From NCBI GenBank assembly GCA_947095535.1, contig OX352772.1:316768018-316832017 (forward strand): 64,000 bases of DNA. Direction: 5' to 3'. Shown here piece by piece: positions 49,263 to 62,160 of this stretch; the first letter of the stretch is position 1; the number at the start of each line of letters is the position of its first letter. The DNA comes from Poecilobothrus nobilitatus (taxonomy: Eukaryota; Arthropoda; Insecta; Diptera; Dolichopodidae). The notes beneath the pieces are model-generated. The model searched no databases, was not told where the DNA came from, and saw only the letters and a program-made list of their open reading frames with translations. A program made the position numbers and the translations under genes.

Positions 49263-50513
49263 GTATGTTAAATAAAGAAGTTTTAAGGCAAATTTTATAG
49301 TGACTTTTATTAAAGCCAAAATTTACAAAAGTAAAATTTTACTATAGAAAAATACATAGTTAGCATTTAGCAAAAATAATATGGGCCATAAAATTTTTGA
49401 GTAGAGATATATAATATCCACGGCACATTATTTTAGTCACATAATGTGAAATCCAAAGTAATTTATGCTACAATTAATTGTCCAACCTAAAATCGAAGGA
49501 AGGGACGGATATTATTAGGAAGCAATATTTTCTTGTTAAAAAACCATTTAGAACTGGATTGGTATTGAAATAATTACTGAAATTGACAACAATAACAAAC
49601 CAGAAATTGCGAAAAATATGCATCTTAATGTAGTCGCCGTACATCAAGTTTTGCATTGGTAACAGAACAAGTATAATGTGGATTTATTTTTAAACTTATT
49701 TTTTTTTTTTAGTTATTTACAATAGTTCTTCAAAATTTAAATAAAAAACTTTATACAATTTTATTACTCTAAAATAAACACTTTATCTTGAATCTTTCGC
49801 ATAATCATTTAACTATATACATATATAAAAAAAAAAAAAAATAATATTATCTTTGTCCATTTTAATTTTGGTTGATTTTGATATAAAAAAACCTATCAAA
49901 AAATAAATTTTGAATCACTTACGTTTTTGAACCACTTAAAGTTTTATGAAAATTCATAATAAATCATTATGTGTTTCTTTTTTTTGTTAGCACTTCAGTG
50001 AATCAAATATTAATGCAAAGACACACGACTGTTGTGTAATTAATTCATAGGAACACTATATAAGAAAGAATCAAAAGAGAAATAACTTTAAACCAACATA
50101 ACTATGTTAAAATAATTGGGTTTAACAAATAAAATTGGTCTGTCTCTAATAATATAACTCTTGTAGTAGAATATAAATGGTTACCTAAGCATTAAAAAAG
50201 TTTTATTCTATTTTGATTCAAATAAAAAAGGTTAGGTGCAATTTAAAATTGCATTAACGTTTTTCCTGTTGAAAAGTTGAATTGACTTGTAACCAAACTA
50301 AGTAACTGAAAAATGTTTTAGGAAAGTCATAAGTAAGATAATCGGAAAACTGGAATGTCAAAACATAATGAAAATTTAATGTAGGTATAAGTCATACAAA
50401 TCTAAGCTCTAAAACGTCCATAATGTAAGGTTTAAAGAGTTCGAAAAAAAACGACAAAAGTTGAATATTTATAATAATAGGCTCCCCCATATGCCTTTAA
50501 TATTTTTATTTTA
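49263..50513. other. AT-rich non-coding stretch
   Basis: No feature recognised. Confidence 0.5.
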
Positions 50514-50525
50514 TCAAAGTACTTA

Positions 50526-50717
50526 CTTTTTGTTTAGTTTATTTATTTCCCTGCCACATAAATGTGACAAGGAATTCACATAGCCTTTCCTTTCCAGTTC
50601 TGACTGCAAATGTCGGAATGGGGAATTATTCTTACGATGTTTGTGGGATTCGAACCCATGTTACCTCTGCGTTTACAGAGTATTTTATACGCTCTAATAC
50701 ATACTAGGCCACCCTGC
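50526..50717 (-). mobile_element. tRNA-derived SINE, minus strand, 12-bp TSD
   Basis: On the minus strand: GAGCAGGGTGGCCTAGTATG (A-box region), GGTTCGAATCC (B box, 50646-50656), CATCGTAAGAATAATTCCCC, ATTTGCAGTCAG, GGAAAGGCTATGTG and the hairpin region TTCCTTGTCACATTTATGTG then GCAGGGAA. TCAAAGTACTTA (50514-50525) and TCAAAGTATTTA (50718-50729) form a target duplication with one mismatch. The ORF at 50576-50761 is a reading through it. Confidence 0.9.
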
Positions 50718-50895
50718 TCAAAGTATTTATTATTGTATAATTCATGAAAAGATTTAAACAATCATTACTTGTTGAAATGAATATTTTGTTAATTTATAGT
50801 TAATTTTTTAGAAATGTTTGGTAATTTATAAAGCGGTGAATTTTTTTTTATTAATTAAGTTTGTATGTTGCTGAAATAGAAGACCGTCAATATAT

Positions 50896-51862
50896 ATAGG
50901 GTGTTTCAGCAGTAAACTGTATAACTTAAGAGAATGATAGAGCAAGGGAGTGATAGGAAACAATCTAAAAATTGTTGTAGGGGAGGTATCGAGAGGGGGT
51001 TTGAATATCTACCATAAAATTTATTTATTTATTTTTTTTTCATGAAAATAACTCAGTGTCTATTGAAGCTAGATATCAAAAATTTTGTGAATAGAAGTCA
51101 AGTTTTATGCTAGCAGCTTCTATAAAATTTTGTAGGTGTAGAACAACAGGTTCCGGTAGCAGCTATACAACTTATTTTTTTATATAATCATAATTTATAT
51201 GCTCATACTTTGGTACTTAATAAAGCTATAGATATCTGAAATATTTTAAAAGACAATAATGTTTCACGGCAATAGCTTCTGTAAAATTAGGTTGGATCAG
51301 AGCAAAGGATTCCAGTAACTTTCATAGAATTTGAAAATTTACATAAATATATTTCGGAACTTTTAAGTCAACATCTGAAATTTTGTAAAACTTAATCAAA
51401 TTTTATCGCTATAACTTGTGCGAAATTTTTTGGTTTGGGGGAACGAGCTCGAGTAGCTCCAAAGTAGAGAGTAGCTCAAGTAGCCCAACTCCTAAATTAA
51501 CTTAAAGATATGTCAATATTTATATAGCCATATACTTTTTGATACCCAAGTTACTACATTATACTCTGCCTCGTTATATTAATGAAATTACATTGGAAAT
51601 CAACACTAAAAAATATACATCCGCGTAATTTTTTTTTTGCTTTGACGTACTATATCACTTCCCAAAGTAATTCAGTACACTCTTCTACTTCTTAAACTTT
51701 TAAACATGAATGTAATTCATGTTATTATAATTTTTGTTTTAGGTTTACTTTACTCTATTGTTCCTTCGTTGACTTTTTGAGTTCCTTTCAGTAAAACTGA
51801 TATTTTTTGTTCATGAATTTTGTAGAAAATGTTCTTCGATTTTTGGATCACCCTGCCATGTT
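50896..51862. repeat. Modular repeat beginning TATAGGGTGTTTC
   Basis: It starts TATATAGGGTGTTTCAGCAG and continues to AAATTGTTGTAGGGGAGGT, similar in layout to the start of the foldback element at 12085 (CAGGGTGTTTC, then AAATTGTATTGGAGGGGAGG). Three loose modules follow with AGCTTCTRTAAAATT-type motifs near 51115, 51274 and 51413. Each is followed by GTTCCGGTAGC-, ATTCCAGTAAC- or GCTCGAGTAGC-like sequence. A possible right end GGATCACCCTGCC lies at 51846. Only the last seven bases of the proposed ends match, so the right limit is tentative. Confidence 0.5.
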
Positions 51863-52725
51863 TATTATATAATCAATATATGCTACGGAATATATACATA
51901 TATGAGTTTATTACTTTATTTATTTCAGTCGAATTTTCTGATCTTGAATACAATAAATAACAAATAAACACTGTTTAGTTTTATTTCTTTTTATGTTGAA
52001 TTGGAATTATTTCAATCTATAGGACACTTCTATTGTTTAGCTCATTCAAATCAATTCATTAAATTTATTTTGAATTTGTTTTATAAGAGAGCTGCATAAT
52101 AAAAATTTGTTTTAAGAGAACTTTATTTTGTTTAATAATTTACATATTTATGATCAGATCAAGATAAAGCACATTCCTATATGTATGTATGTAATTAAAT
52201 TTTGAGTTTTCAATACTTGAATCTAAAATGTTTCTTTTTCTCAAAATTTAAACGAATATAAGTTAAAAGATTTCAGTTAAAAATAAATTGATAGTAAAAA
52301 AATGATTTACTTAAAATTATGATATGTATTTGATTTAAAAAAAATTTTATATGAAACATTGCTCATTTAATATATATGTATGTATATATGTATATTTATT
52401 AAAAGAATCGGTTATTATTTATAATGACGGGTTATTATGAATAATATTTAATAAGTAGGTATACATATATTTACTATAATAAATGTACATATACATATAT
52501 ATATATATTTACATTTAAAAATAAAATATATCCAACAAATAAGATCCATTTTCAAGATCACCAGATGAATTAAATAGAAATAAAACAGGAACTTTTAATG
52601 TGTCAGCAGGAACGGCAAACATATGTTTTCCTTTTTTTTTTTTTGTTTTGTAATCATGTGAAGTAGGTATAAGTAATTATTGTGTGTTCTACATATATAA
52701 ATAGCGCATATAGCGCATTGATTAA

Positions 52726-52761
<36 letters not shown>

Positions 52762-52976
52762 GTATATATACACGCAGTCACATATATGTATATATTAGAG
52801 CGTAATAAGCCTTGAAAAAGTGCACATTTTTTTTGTATATTTTAATGTTAAATGGTTTAATCATTATGTGTACAGTAATGTGCACAAATTAGTGTACAAC
52901 TTACTTTAAAAAAGGTTAAGCTTAAAAAATGTCGTTAAGTGTAATATTTAAAAAAAAGAATAGAAAAACAAATATA
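51863..52976. other. AT-rich stretch with (TA)n at 52731-52756
   Basis: Microsatellite and A/T runs only. Confidence 0.55.
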
Positions 52977-53240
52977 TCTTGACACTTTCTTTTTCAAAAT
53001 TTAGAAGAATTCAATATGTGCACTTTTTTAGTAAGTTTTTGAAAACTTTTTTTTGTTTTGATTGTTAGAGGTTAACGCATCAGTTATCACTAAACTATAA
53101 GTTAGTAGTGCACCTTCAAATGTGAGAAAACCTTTATAAAAAAGTTGTTGTTGAGTTTTTATTTGACGGAAAAAGTTTTTAAAACTTCTTAATTCAACGT
53201 CTGTGAATTCTTATAAATCTTGAAAAAGAAAGTGTCAAGA
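52977..53240. mobile_element. MITE, 264 bp, TCTTGACACTTTCTTTTTCAA ends, TA flanks
   Basis: The left end TCTTGACACTTTCTTTTTCA continues to GAATTC at 53012. The right arm, from GAATTC at 53205, is its near-perfect inverse (36 bp with about three differences). TA flanks both ends (52975-52976 and 53241-53242). The similarity leaks about 8 bp further out (CAAATA / TATTTTTG). Probably Tc1/mariner-type and non-autonomous. Confidence 0.85.
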
Positions 53241-53242
53241 TA

Positions 53243-55740
53243 TTTTTGTTTTATTTATTAGATATAGAGGGACAGGAGCAAAGAAAATGTCAACGCTTTT
53301 TATAAAATTAATTCCTTTGCAAAATCTAGAGTTGAGATTCACATGCATATACCTAATTTTCTAGCATGCGTTTACCAATGATACAATGGCTTATAGAGAG
53401 AAAGAGAGTTAAGTATTATTTAACTAGTAAACTATTACTACTTAAATGTTAAATATTTTTAAAAAATAATTTCCCATAATTTGAAAATAATCATATTGTT
53501 CAAGTGTGCTTGTGATAACTTAAGAAAAATTCAGCTGAAGTTAATACATATACAGATAATATACTCTGAATTTTATATTAGCATAAAAGACTTGCATAAA
53601 CTAATCAGACTTATCCATCCATAATCAGACTTAGTATCCATGAACAGCTGTATTATATTAATATAAAGTATTTACATTTTATTTTGCACACTAGTGTACT
53701 AAACAAATTATAACATATTTTTTCCTTTTGACCTACAAAGAACCTTTGCGTAATTTTTTTTTTTTTCATTTATGTTGCAATTTTTTTCTTTCTATAGTTA
53801 GAAGCAGAATTTAGAACTTTAGACTTTTAAAGATCTGAAATCTTATAAGAATGCATTGCAGAATATGTATGAATGGTATGCATGCATGTTTATATATTTT
53901 TATATGTATGTGCAATCAATTAAATTCTTTGGTTTTGCAGTAACAAAAGGAACGTTTATGAATTCAACCAAGTACAAAATATACATATATGCGTATGATA
54001 TGTGTATTTAAGGATGTTTATGTTTAATATATATAGGTACTTATATATATATATGTATATTAAATCTGTATAGATTTATTATATTTACTAAACATAAAAA
54101 ACCGGTTCTTGTTTTTGTTTTTTTTATTTTATTTTATACTAAATTTGATATTTAAAAAATGAACGCACAGATTAAAAAAATGAAAAGAAGAAAAAAAAAA
54201 AAACAAAATAAAGTTCCTATTTAAAGATATTTCTTTGGTATTTATGTTTGATTCTTGGATAAAACCAGATATTTTTAGAAAATTGCATATATAAAAACAA
54301 AACTAGATATTAATAAAAATTCCTTTAGACCCTATATAAAATTTATTTTTTAATAGCGGCTGCTACTGTTACTCTTGTCAATGCCGTAGTACAAAAAAAA
54401 AAAAAAAAAAAACGAAAAAAAGAGGAAACCAAACCAAAAAAAAAAAAAAAACAACAATTTAATAATAAATGTTGGCTTTTTTGTTTTGATCGAGATTCTA
54501 AACAAATCTAGCCTTGAAAGTTTCTATATACTTAATGTTTTCTGTTTTATTTTATTTTGTTTTACATACATACATACATAATATATTTTTTTCTTAATGT
54601 ATGAAAATAAATTGGTATTCAGGTTGACAAAGGATTCAAACCAGTTTTATATTCTATTGATGTAGTAAGAAGAACTGGTATTTTTTAGATCTTAAATACA
54701 TCAGATTTTTAATTTATTATTTATGTAGGTAAAGTTTATAATAAAAAAAAAAATATAATATTTATATTTATATATTCATTTAAAAGGGTTTTACATACAT
54801 ATATGTATGGTATACCCAAAACAAGTGAAACTCTAGAATGTTTTTTTTTTTTATTACTAAATTAAATGAAAAAGTTATATATGTATGTATGTTTGTTTGT
54901 ATATGCGCTTTGATGCAGTACAACAAAAAATATATTTTTTTTTTTCTTAAATATGAATTGAATTAAAACGATATGAAAATAATGTTAAGTAAATAACCGC
55001 ATTTAATGTATCCGAAAGCTAAACATCTAATCCGGTTCTAAACAATGTTTGCTTATTTTTGTTGAATATGTTGAGAAATTTTAAAATTTTGAATGCTTTT
55101 TATTTTTGCATGTGAAGCATTTTTGCATTTTTAAAGAAAAAATTGTTGTTAAACCTGATATATGTACATACATAGAGTGAAAATTATCGTTTTAAATATT
55201 AGATCTAGTATCCTATTTTTTTCTATATTAAAAAGATCTTACATACTATCAAAGTGTTAGATATAAAAATTGAGTAAAAACAAAAAAAATTGGTTAATAT
55301 CTTTCATTGGCTAATAAGCCAATATATATATGTGGTACATAATGTATTAAATTGTACTAAATATATATATGTATAATCTATTGGAATTGCTTGCAGCTTC
55401 CATTGATTGCAGTCACGATCAGTAACGAAGAGTATATGCAATTATAAAATTTTCCTTTTTGAATTTGTGAAAAATAAATAATATAATATATAAATAAATC
55501 CATATTTATTAAAATTTTAATGTACTGTAAAAAATTTTAGTTGATAATTTATGTTTTGCCAAAATAATGGTATAATAAATTGTATTTTAATAGTATGAAA
55601 TATTGTATTGATGATTATTTCAATAATTGTTAATACAATCTATACCTATATTTAATTAATAACGTATAATGATAATAGTTGCATCAATATATTGTATTTG
55701 TGATTTTTGTACAGTTAGGTATATAGGTATAGGTAAAAAA
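53243..55740. other. AT-rich non-coding stretch
   Basis: Long A runs (54391-54450) and TATG microsatellites. No gene recognised. Confidence 0.55.
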
Positions 55741-55744
55741 GGCT

Positions 55745-56433
55745 GTTACGTACCCTGAAGCCAGTTCAATTTCCCCAAGATACATTCTTTGTTTGCATAT
55801 GCAAGAGTCGTATTTCTCTTTTTCTTAATCTTTGCATCTTCCGGTAAAATCATTTGAGGGAAATCCTAGTTTTTTATGTTTACCAAAAGGAAGATGAAAC
55901 TTTTTAACTCTTTATAGGTATATACGCGATATTTTACCAATCAAAAGTGTTAAAAGTCTGTTTTATGATATGTGATCGTTTTATATCAAGTTTAATTCAA
56001 GTCTGCTTGGTTACAGTGCAATTATTTATTCATGAATTTATTGAATTGTTGATGAAGCTTATATTTACAAGTTATCATAAGAGGTCCGAGATTTCCCTTG
56101 TCTTGGAGAATTAATTGGAACTTTGTGGCATTTTTATCTAGGTCGTCATCTTTATACAGTCATTTAAATGCCACTATGTTTAGATACACAGACAAGATGA
56201 ATGTTAGAGATTTGATCCAGTTCATTCAATGATAACAGACAGTTCCTATCGACGGTTTAGCTCAACAAGTTAGATTGCCAAGACATATAATAGCAGCAGA
56301 AAATCTTATCAGTGAAAATATAAATTACTCCAGTAGAGATGATTTTAGTTTTCATATAAGCTTGTTTATGTTAGCTACTTTAGAACACTTTAAAAGTGCT
56401 ATGTACATTGGTTTGACAACCGAAAAGCTATAG
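55745..56433. other. Less AT-rich block with two candidate open segments
   Basis: On the minus strand 55754-55865 is open for 37 codons (DFPQMILPEDAKIKKKRNTT then LAYANKECILGKLNWLQ) between an acceptor-like AACTAG and a donor-like G|GTACGT. On the plus strand 56236-56433 is open for 65 codons (VPIDGLAQQVRLPRHIIAAE, NLISENINYSSRDDFSFHIS ...) with no ATG at its start. I recognise neither. Decayed coding or transposon sequence is possible, as composition differs from the flanks. A palindromic TTTGCATATGCAA (55792-55804), similar to octamer-type POU sites, lies in the first segment. Confidence 0.25.
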
Positions 56434-57097
56434 ATTAAATATTAACATATTTTGTATAACATATATATAATAATATGTGTATATATAATTTTTTAAATAA
56501 AAACTAAAAAAGCATAAAATACGAGTACATATTGCATACAAAGACACACTGCAAAACATTAACTTATCTTTTAATGGATTATTAAAGTTAAAAAAAAAAA
56601 AAAAGGAAAAAAACCGCGACATAAAAAATAAGAAAATAAATAAAAATATAAAAAAGAAATTGTATGCTATCGGCGTGATAAAAATTAATTCACATCCTAC
56701 GCTCGTGAGATTGCATAAATTTTTTTTTCCCTTTTATATACCTTTTTTCATATATAACTATATAGTATATAATATACATATAGTACTTGTTCAAATATGA
56801 ATAGGTACATATTATTGTATGTATATGTTTAATCGTTTTTTTTAGTATACATATTGTTATTTTTATTCTATATAAATTTATATTTTCTATCTATATAAAG
56901 TGAGTTTAAAAATAAAATCTTTCAATTCATATTTTTTTTAATTTAAAAAAAATTTGACACAAGTATTTTTTATTCCATTTCAAAAATATTTAGTTAAAAA
57001 AAAAATTGATGGTCGAATTTAAATATGGCCAAAAATAAAAATAAATGTTTATATTATACAAATACATTTTTGCATTTTTTATTCTAAGTTATTTTTT
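56434..57097. other. AT-rich non-coding stretch
   Basis: No feature recognised. Confidence 0.55.
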
Positions 57098-57720
57098 TAG
57101 CACATTTTCAAAAAAAAAGTTTGAAAATTTTGCTTATTAGTTCATTTCTGCCCAACCGTTCGTCCATCTGTTTCCAAAATTTCTACACAATGGTGTTCTA
57201 TGCTAAACGTAAGATGAAGCAATTCAATTATAATCATGGATTGGTCTTATCAAAAAATTATTTTTTATTTTATAGGAACATTTTATTTAGCAGCACCCAT
57301 TACTGAACTATAAGTGGCCCTTAGACTTTGATAAAGCCCTATTTTTAAACATTTATACCTCAAATTTTACTTAATATTTTGTCAATATAAAATCGCCAAA
57401 TGATAGAAAACTTTTTCTTTATAAATCAGTATTAAAAATTATATATTTGCTATTTGGTATTAAAATTTACGCTTATGTAAAAGATTTTGTACCAAAATTT
57501 TGTATCCTTCGTATCTCCAAAATACTTTTAGTCAGAATCTTAAAATTTTGAGAAAAGAAAGCTTTGTGAATTAGAGAAGTTTTTGTATTTTCAACTTTTT
57601 AAAACCTAGATATTTTTAGACACCTGTAATTTAGGTATTTTTGTAATTACAGGTATTTTTTCGAAAGTAAAATTTCAAAATGAAAGCTACAATATATAAT
57701 GATTTTACATAATATGTTAT
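57098..57720 (+). repeat. Dispersed repeat family, copy C
   Basis: AGCACATTTTCAAAAAAAAA, TTGCTTATTAGTTCATTTCTG, CCGTTCGTCCATCTGTTTCC, AAATTTCTACACA, CAGCACCCAT, AAAGCCCTATTTTTAAAC, ACGCTTATGTAAAAG, TTTTTAGACACCTGTAATTT and ATGATTTTACAT occur in the same order as copy B. The ORF at 57121-57306 is a reading of this repeat. Confidence 0.68.
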
Positions 57721-57928
57721 ATAGATTTTTTGTTATTAAATATATAGCGTTTCCTTAAAATTTAAGAAAGTGTTAAGAACTAAAAATTTTGACGCAACAG
57801 AAATACAATTCATATTTTTATTGTCTGATGCTGGAAAATGTTAACTTAACAGCATTTCAAATTTGAATATGCAAAATAATGTTTTGTTATTACAACCGAA
57901 ATAGGATATTTCCTTTTTCTTTCAAATT

Positions 57929-57999
57929 TTAGAGTAGATCTGGTAGGGGTTTGGAGTAGATCTGGTAGGGGTTTAGAGTAGATCTGCTAGGGATTTTAT
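57929..57999. repeat. Tandem repeat, three copies of a 22-bp unit
   Basis: The unit is TTAGAGTAGATCTGGTAGGG plus GT. Copies start at 57929, 57951 and 57973; the third has TGCTAGGGAT and decays. Each unit contains AGATCT. Confidence 0.92.
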
Positions 58000-59144
58000 A
58001 TGGGATAATTCACTAAATTAATCAGAAATCGGAGCTTCCATATTAAACAAAGACAAAAATTCTTAATAATGTAATTGAGAGTTATTGTTAAATTTAAATA
58101 ATTCAAAAAGTGCAGAAATGTTATTTACTACGCCTACCTTTCAATCGAAGGTATCGTATTCAAATCTTTAATTATTACTGATTAACTACTACATCCTCAC
58201 GTAAAGCGCCCATTAAATGGCAAGAGAAAATATGTACGAGGGAATATCCTAGAATAATAAGTTTTATTACTTTAAACTTAAATCTTAAATTGTAAAAATT
58301 ATTTTGTAAAAACTTAGAAAATAGAACCCCATTTAAAAAAAAATAAACATCAGAAATAAACTAAAAATTTCTTTATATAAGTATGACTTTATTTGATTTT
58401 CGATTTTAGAATAGATTCATCTATAATTTCAATAAAATTTGTCTATTTTTTTTAAATTTAAAATCTTTTTTCAGTTGAACTGGTTTTGTTTTTACCAAAA
58501 TTGTAGTTATTTAATTTTAGCATTAAACACGCCAATGTAAATAATACCAAAGTCCAATAACAATAAAGAAAACAAAATCTAAAAAGGAGTTAAAAACTAA
58601 AAACAAACTTAAACAAGAAATAAAGAAGAAAAACAATAAAATAAAGAAAAAAAAAATTTTAATTGCATTGGTCTGAAATCTAAACATTTATATAATATAT
58701 AAAAAAAAAATATATATAGGTATATCCTATACTCCATTAACATACAATCATTCAAGCTGATCCCCTCGCGAACTAGTGATCTACTCATTCCTTTTTAGTG
58801 TAATAAATTTTCGCGTTTTTTTTTTCTTTTTCTTTATACCCTTTTATAACTTTCTTGTACAAATCAAAATAAGTAAAGTATTGTATTCGAGATAATATTC
58901 AATCTTGAAATTTTAAGCAATATATAAAATAAATAAGCAATATATATAATATATATGTTTCTTTTTGAATGCATTTTTGTAATTACATGTAAACACGTTT
59001 TATGTTTCCATTACGTATGTGGTTTATATCAGGATATATGTATATATTATATCAAATTTTTACTTACTTTACTTACTTTTTAGTTTGTCAAATTTTTTTC
59101 TAGGAATTATTAGGTATACAGTGACAGAATGCTCGCGATATTAA
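58000..59144. other. AT-rich non-coding stretch
   Basis: No feature recognised. Confidence 0.5.
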
Positions 59145-60065
59145 AGCTCACGAGCTTAAATGGTGATCCATTTAAAAAGAAATATCCCTCTTTAAAAATA
59201 ATGTCTTTAGATCGAAGCCCGTGGGTAGGAAATGACAGCCCCTTTAATAAAATTTTTTAACTTTTGTCGTATACGGATTACAATATGTCTGTATGTCATA
59301 TGAGTGGGTGTCATTTGTTTGTATATTTCTTTGCTTGTACTATCATTTTATTGTACTTTATTTGATTGGTGTGTCATTTGACTTTACCCAATTTCGAAAT
59401 TCCTCTTAATTCCGAAATTTGCATATACATATATATATTTCTGGATGAAGCAAATAAACCTGATTATGAAACCAACTAAAAAATTCCTCTCAATTATTTT
59501 TTACGTATGTACATAGATATGTTAACGTCAAAACATTTAACAAAATGACGTTCCGCTAAACAAATTATTGAAACCCTGAAAATCAACTGTAAAATCCCTT
59601 TTATTTTTTTTTATTTTACGAGGATTGGTGGAAAATTCGAAAGTCACCAAGAGGAACTGCACGTGCTTCCTCAGGATAGTGTTGGACTTTAACTACCCAA
59701 ACCACCCCCTTTTAAAACCCAACTTTAGAATGGAAACTTTAATACAAAAGTTTGGGGATAGGGATGTGTGAAGGATAATTGGGGAAATTGGAATTAGGAA
59801 ATTTGGATTATGGGGGATAGGTAGGAAAATTTGAAGGGACTTAAGTAAGTTGTACACGTAGGAATTACCAACTTTAGGGAACACATGCGATGGTATATGG
59901 TTCTACAAACGGGACGGTATGCGATGGTATGTGGTTCCATTAATTTTTATGTATGAGGATATTTCATTTATAAAAGTGGCTGCCGCTAAACCAATTATTC
60001 AAAACACTGACTTTGAAACCGAATCTAAAATCTTTTTTAATTATACATAGTGCACGGTTTTTCCG
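59145..60065. repeat. Less AT-rich block with repeated modules, unclassified
   Basis: A module like CGCTAAACAAATTATTGAAA ... CAACTGTAAAATCCCTTTTA occurs at about 59552. It recurs at about 59984 (CGCTAAACCAATTATTCAAA ... GAATCTAAAATCTTTTTTAA) and partly at about 59445 (GAAACCAACTAAAAAATTCC). ATGCGATGGTATATGGTTC occurs twice, at 59885 and 59919 (second copy GTGGTTC). The intervening GGGGATAGGGATGTG and GGGGGATAGGTAGG are unusually G-rich. No protein is recognised on either strand; the minus-strand ORF at 59693-59884 has no known motif. Probably an old repetitive element. Confidence 0.5.
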
Positions 60066-61867
60066 TCTACCCGTTTAGTTAGATTTGTGCAAACTGAGTT
60101 TGTGCAGTTAAAATGGTCGTCTGGACAGGGCTTAAAAATATAAATTTTTCTCTTTAAGAAGCAGAATTTTATTTTTTTTTTATAAAACTGTAATTAATGA
60201 TGTATTGTGTATTTGGTTTTATTTTTATATCATTTGTGAATTTATTTAATCAAATTTATTTGTTTTATAGCAGTTGATAAATATACGAGGAAGTCAAATG
60301 GAAAAGAACATTATTGTATTATTATGCTTTTTTAGATTCATTTTCAGTTTATGTTGGAGTTTTTTTTGTTTCTTAATTTTTTTTTCAAAAAAGAAAATGC
60401 AACATAGCATTCAATGCATGCATCACTAATAATAATCAGCTATGTCTTATAATTCAGTAGGTTATAACTTGTATCAATGCCACAAAAAAAATTTTTTTTT
60501 TCTCCAATGGTTTCTTCTTTCTTTTATTTATATTTGAGATTAAGTTTAACAATAAGATTATATTTATATATATAAATAAAGAAAAAAATATTTTTAACAT
60601 ATTATGTTTGTATTCGCCATCTTGTAGACCTTGACCAGAAAAATAAAGGAGAACAAAAAAAAAAATTAAATGTAAATTAAGTTACTTTTTAATTAATTTT
60701 AGTTTTAAAGATTTTATTAATTGTGTAACAATACATTTTCAAAGTAGGCACTTAACTTTGTATACATATGTATTTGTATTTTATACGTGCGGAAAATGTG
60801 TAATATAATATCGGTAAATTAATTACCAAAGATTTTGCTTTATAAATTCAAATCCTTTTGACTAATTTTTGTTTTCAAAACATTTGGAAATAATTGCTGC
60901 TAAATTTTTCCAATAATGTGTTGAGCTTAAACTTATCCTTAATTTGTTCATTAAAACGATATCAAACATTTTTGTATTTAATAAGTCAATGGTTTCTTTT
61001 ATTGTTTAGCAATTTTTATGAAACCATAGTTGCCAAATAATATCATCTAAGTCATGCCAAATATGCACCAATAATAATGAAGCAAAATTTCTTATTGTAT
61101 AAAACTAGTGACGACATTCAAATTCAAAGAGAATATGTTAAAATGGAATCTAGAAAACTAAATTTTTGATATGAGGACTTATCTTGGCTTATTGGACATA
61201 AGTGCAAAGGGGCAATATACAATAAAGTTTTGATATACAATAAAATTATATAAATATAGTCTGCGCCAACGGTATTCAACTATTTGATTGTGCTTAACAG
61301 CTTTATATTACAAGTGTACAAATGATTCAAAATAAGTCTAGAGGATAATCAGACTTTTCAGGGCTTACTTTTATCATAAAATGTTATGTTAATGTTAGAT
61401 GTTTTCCACCGGTCCTCGTAAAAAAAAAAAAATAACGTTAACGAAAATTGATGATTAGTCTATGTTGATTAGTTTCAGTCTTTAAAATAATGTAGTGGTT
61501 TTAATGTGATGAAAGTTTTTACAGTATTGTTTTTAATAGAAAGGAACTAAATCTATATTCGATCTCTTTTAGTGTTTCTATCTCTTAACAACAAAAAAAT
61601 TTGACATTTTACCCTTATATAATATATTATGTATTTATGTATGTATGAATCCCAAAAAGAGTTGTTGCTGCAAAATGTACAATTTCAATGGCCAAAAGTA
61701 ACTATTTTGTTAATGTCTAATCTAAACAATTTTTGATAGGAGTACACAACTTATTTCTACTACAGAAAAGTTGAAATTATATGTAACCATTTATATGTTT
61801 AAGAAGTTCTATATAAATATTACCAGATATTATTTTATCTGGTTCTACTTATACTGAGGTTCAGTCA
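60066..61867. other. AT-rich non-coding stretch
   Basis: No gene recognised. Confidence 0.5.
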
Positions 61868-61943
61868 GTAAGGAAAGGCTGTGGAATGTCCTGTTCACAT
61901 TTATGTGGCAGAGAAATTTAGGTACTAAAAAAAAAAAAAAAAA
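61868..61943 (+). mobile_element. SINE 3' fragment, tRNA-derived family
   Basis: AAGGAAAGGCTGTGGAATGT, CCTGTTCACATTTATGTGGC and AGAGAAATT, then a long poly(A). Only the tail half is present, so it is 5' truncated like the fragment at 10525. Confidence 0.8.
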
Positions 61944-62160
61944 TTAATGACAAAAATTTTAAATTATTTGTAAAAAGTTCGAAATATTCAGAAAAAATCT
62001 TAAGAAGTGTTTTTTTTCTGATTAGCAGAAGAGTTAATTTTGAATTCTCTCTGCTCCACTTCCTTTGTATCACATGGTTCCTTTGGTTTTTTCTTGCGGT
62101 TTCAAATTTTTTTTTTCATTTTTTTAATAATAATACTATTTAAATTTATTACATATTATT
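61944..62160. other. Short AT-rich spacer
   Basis: Nothing recognised. Confidence 0.5.

Noticed and set aside
59693..59884. 63-codon minus-strand ORF in a less AT-rich block
   Set aside because: No recognisable motif, and the block consists of repeated modules.
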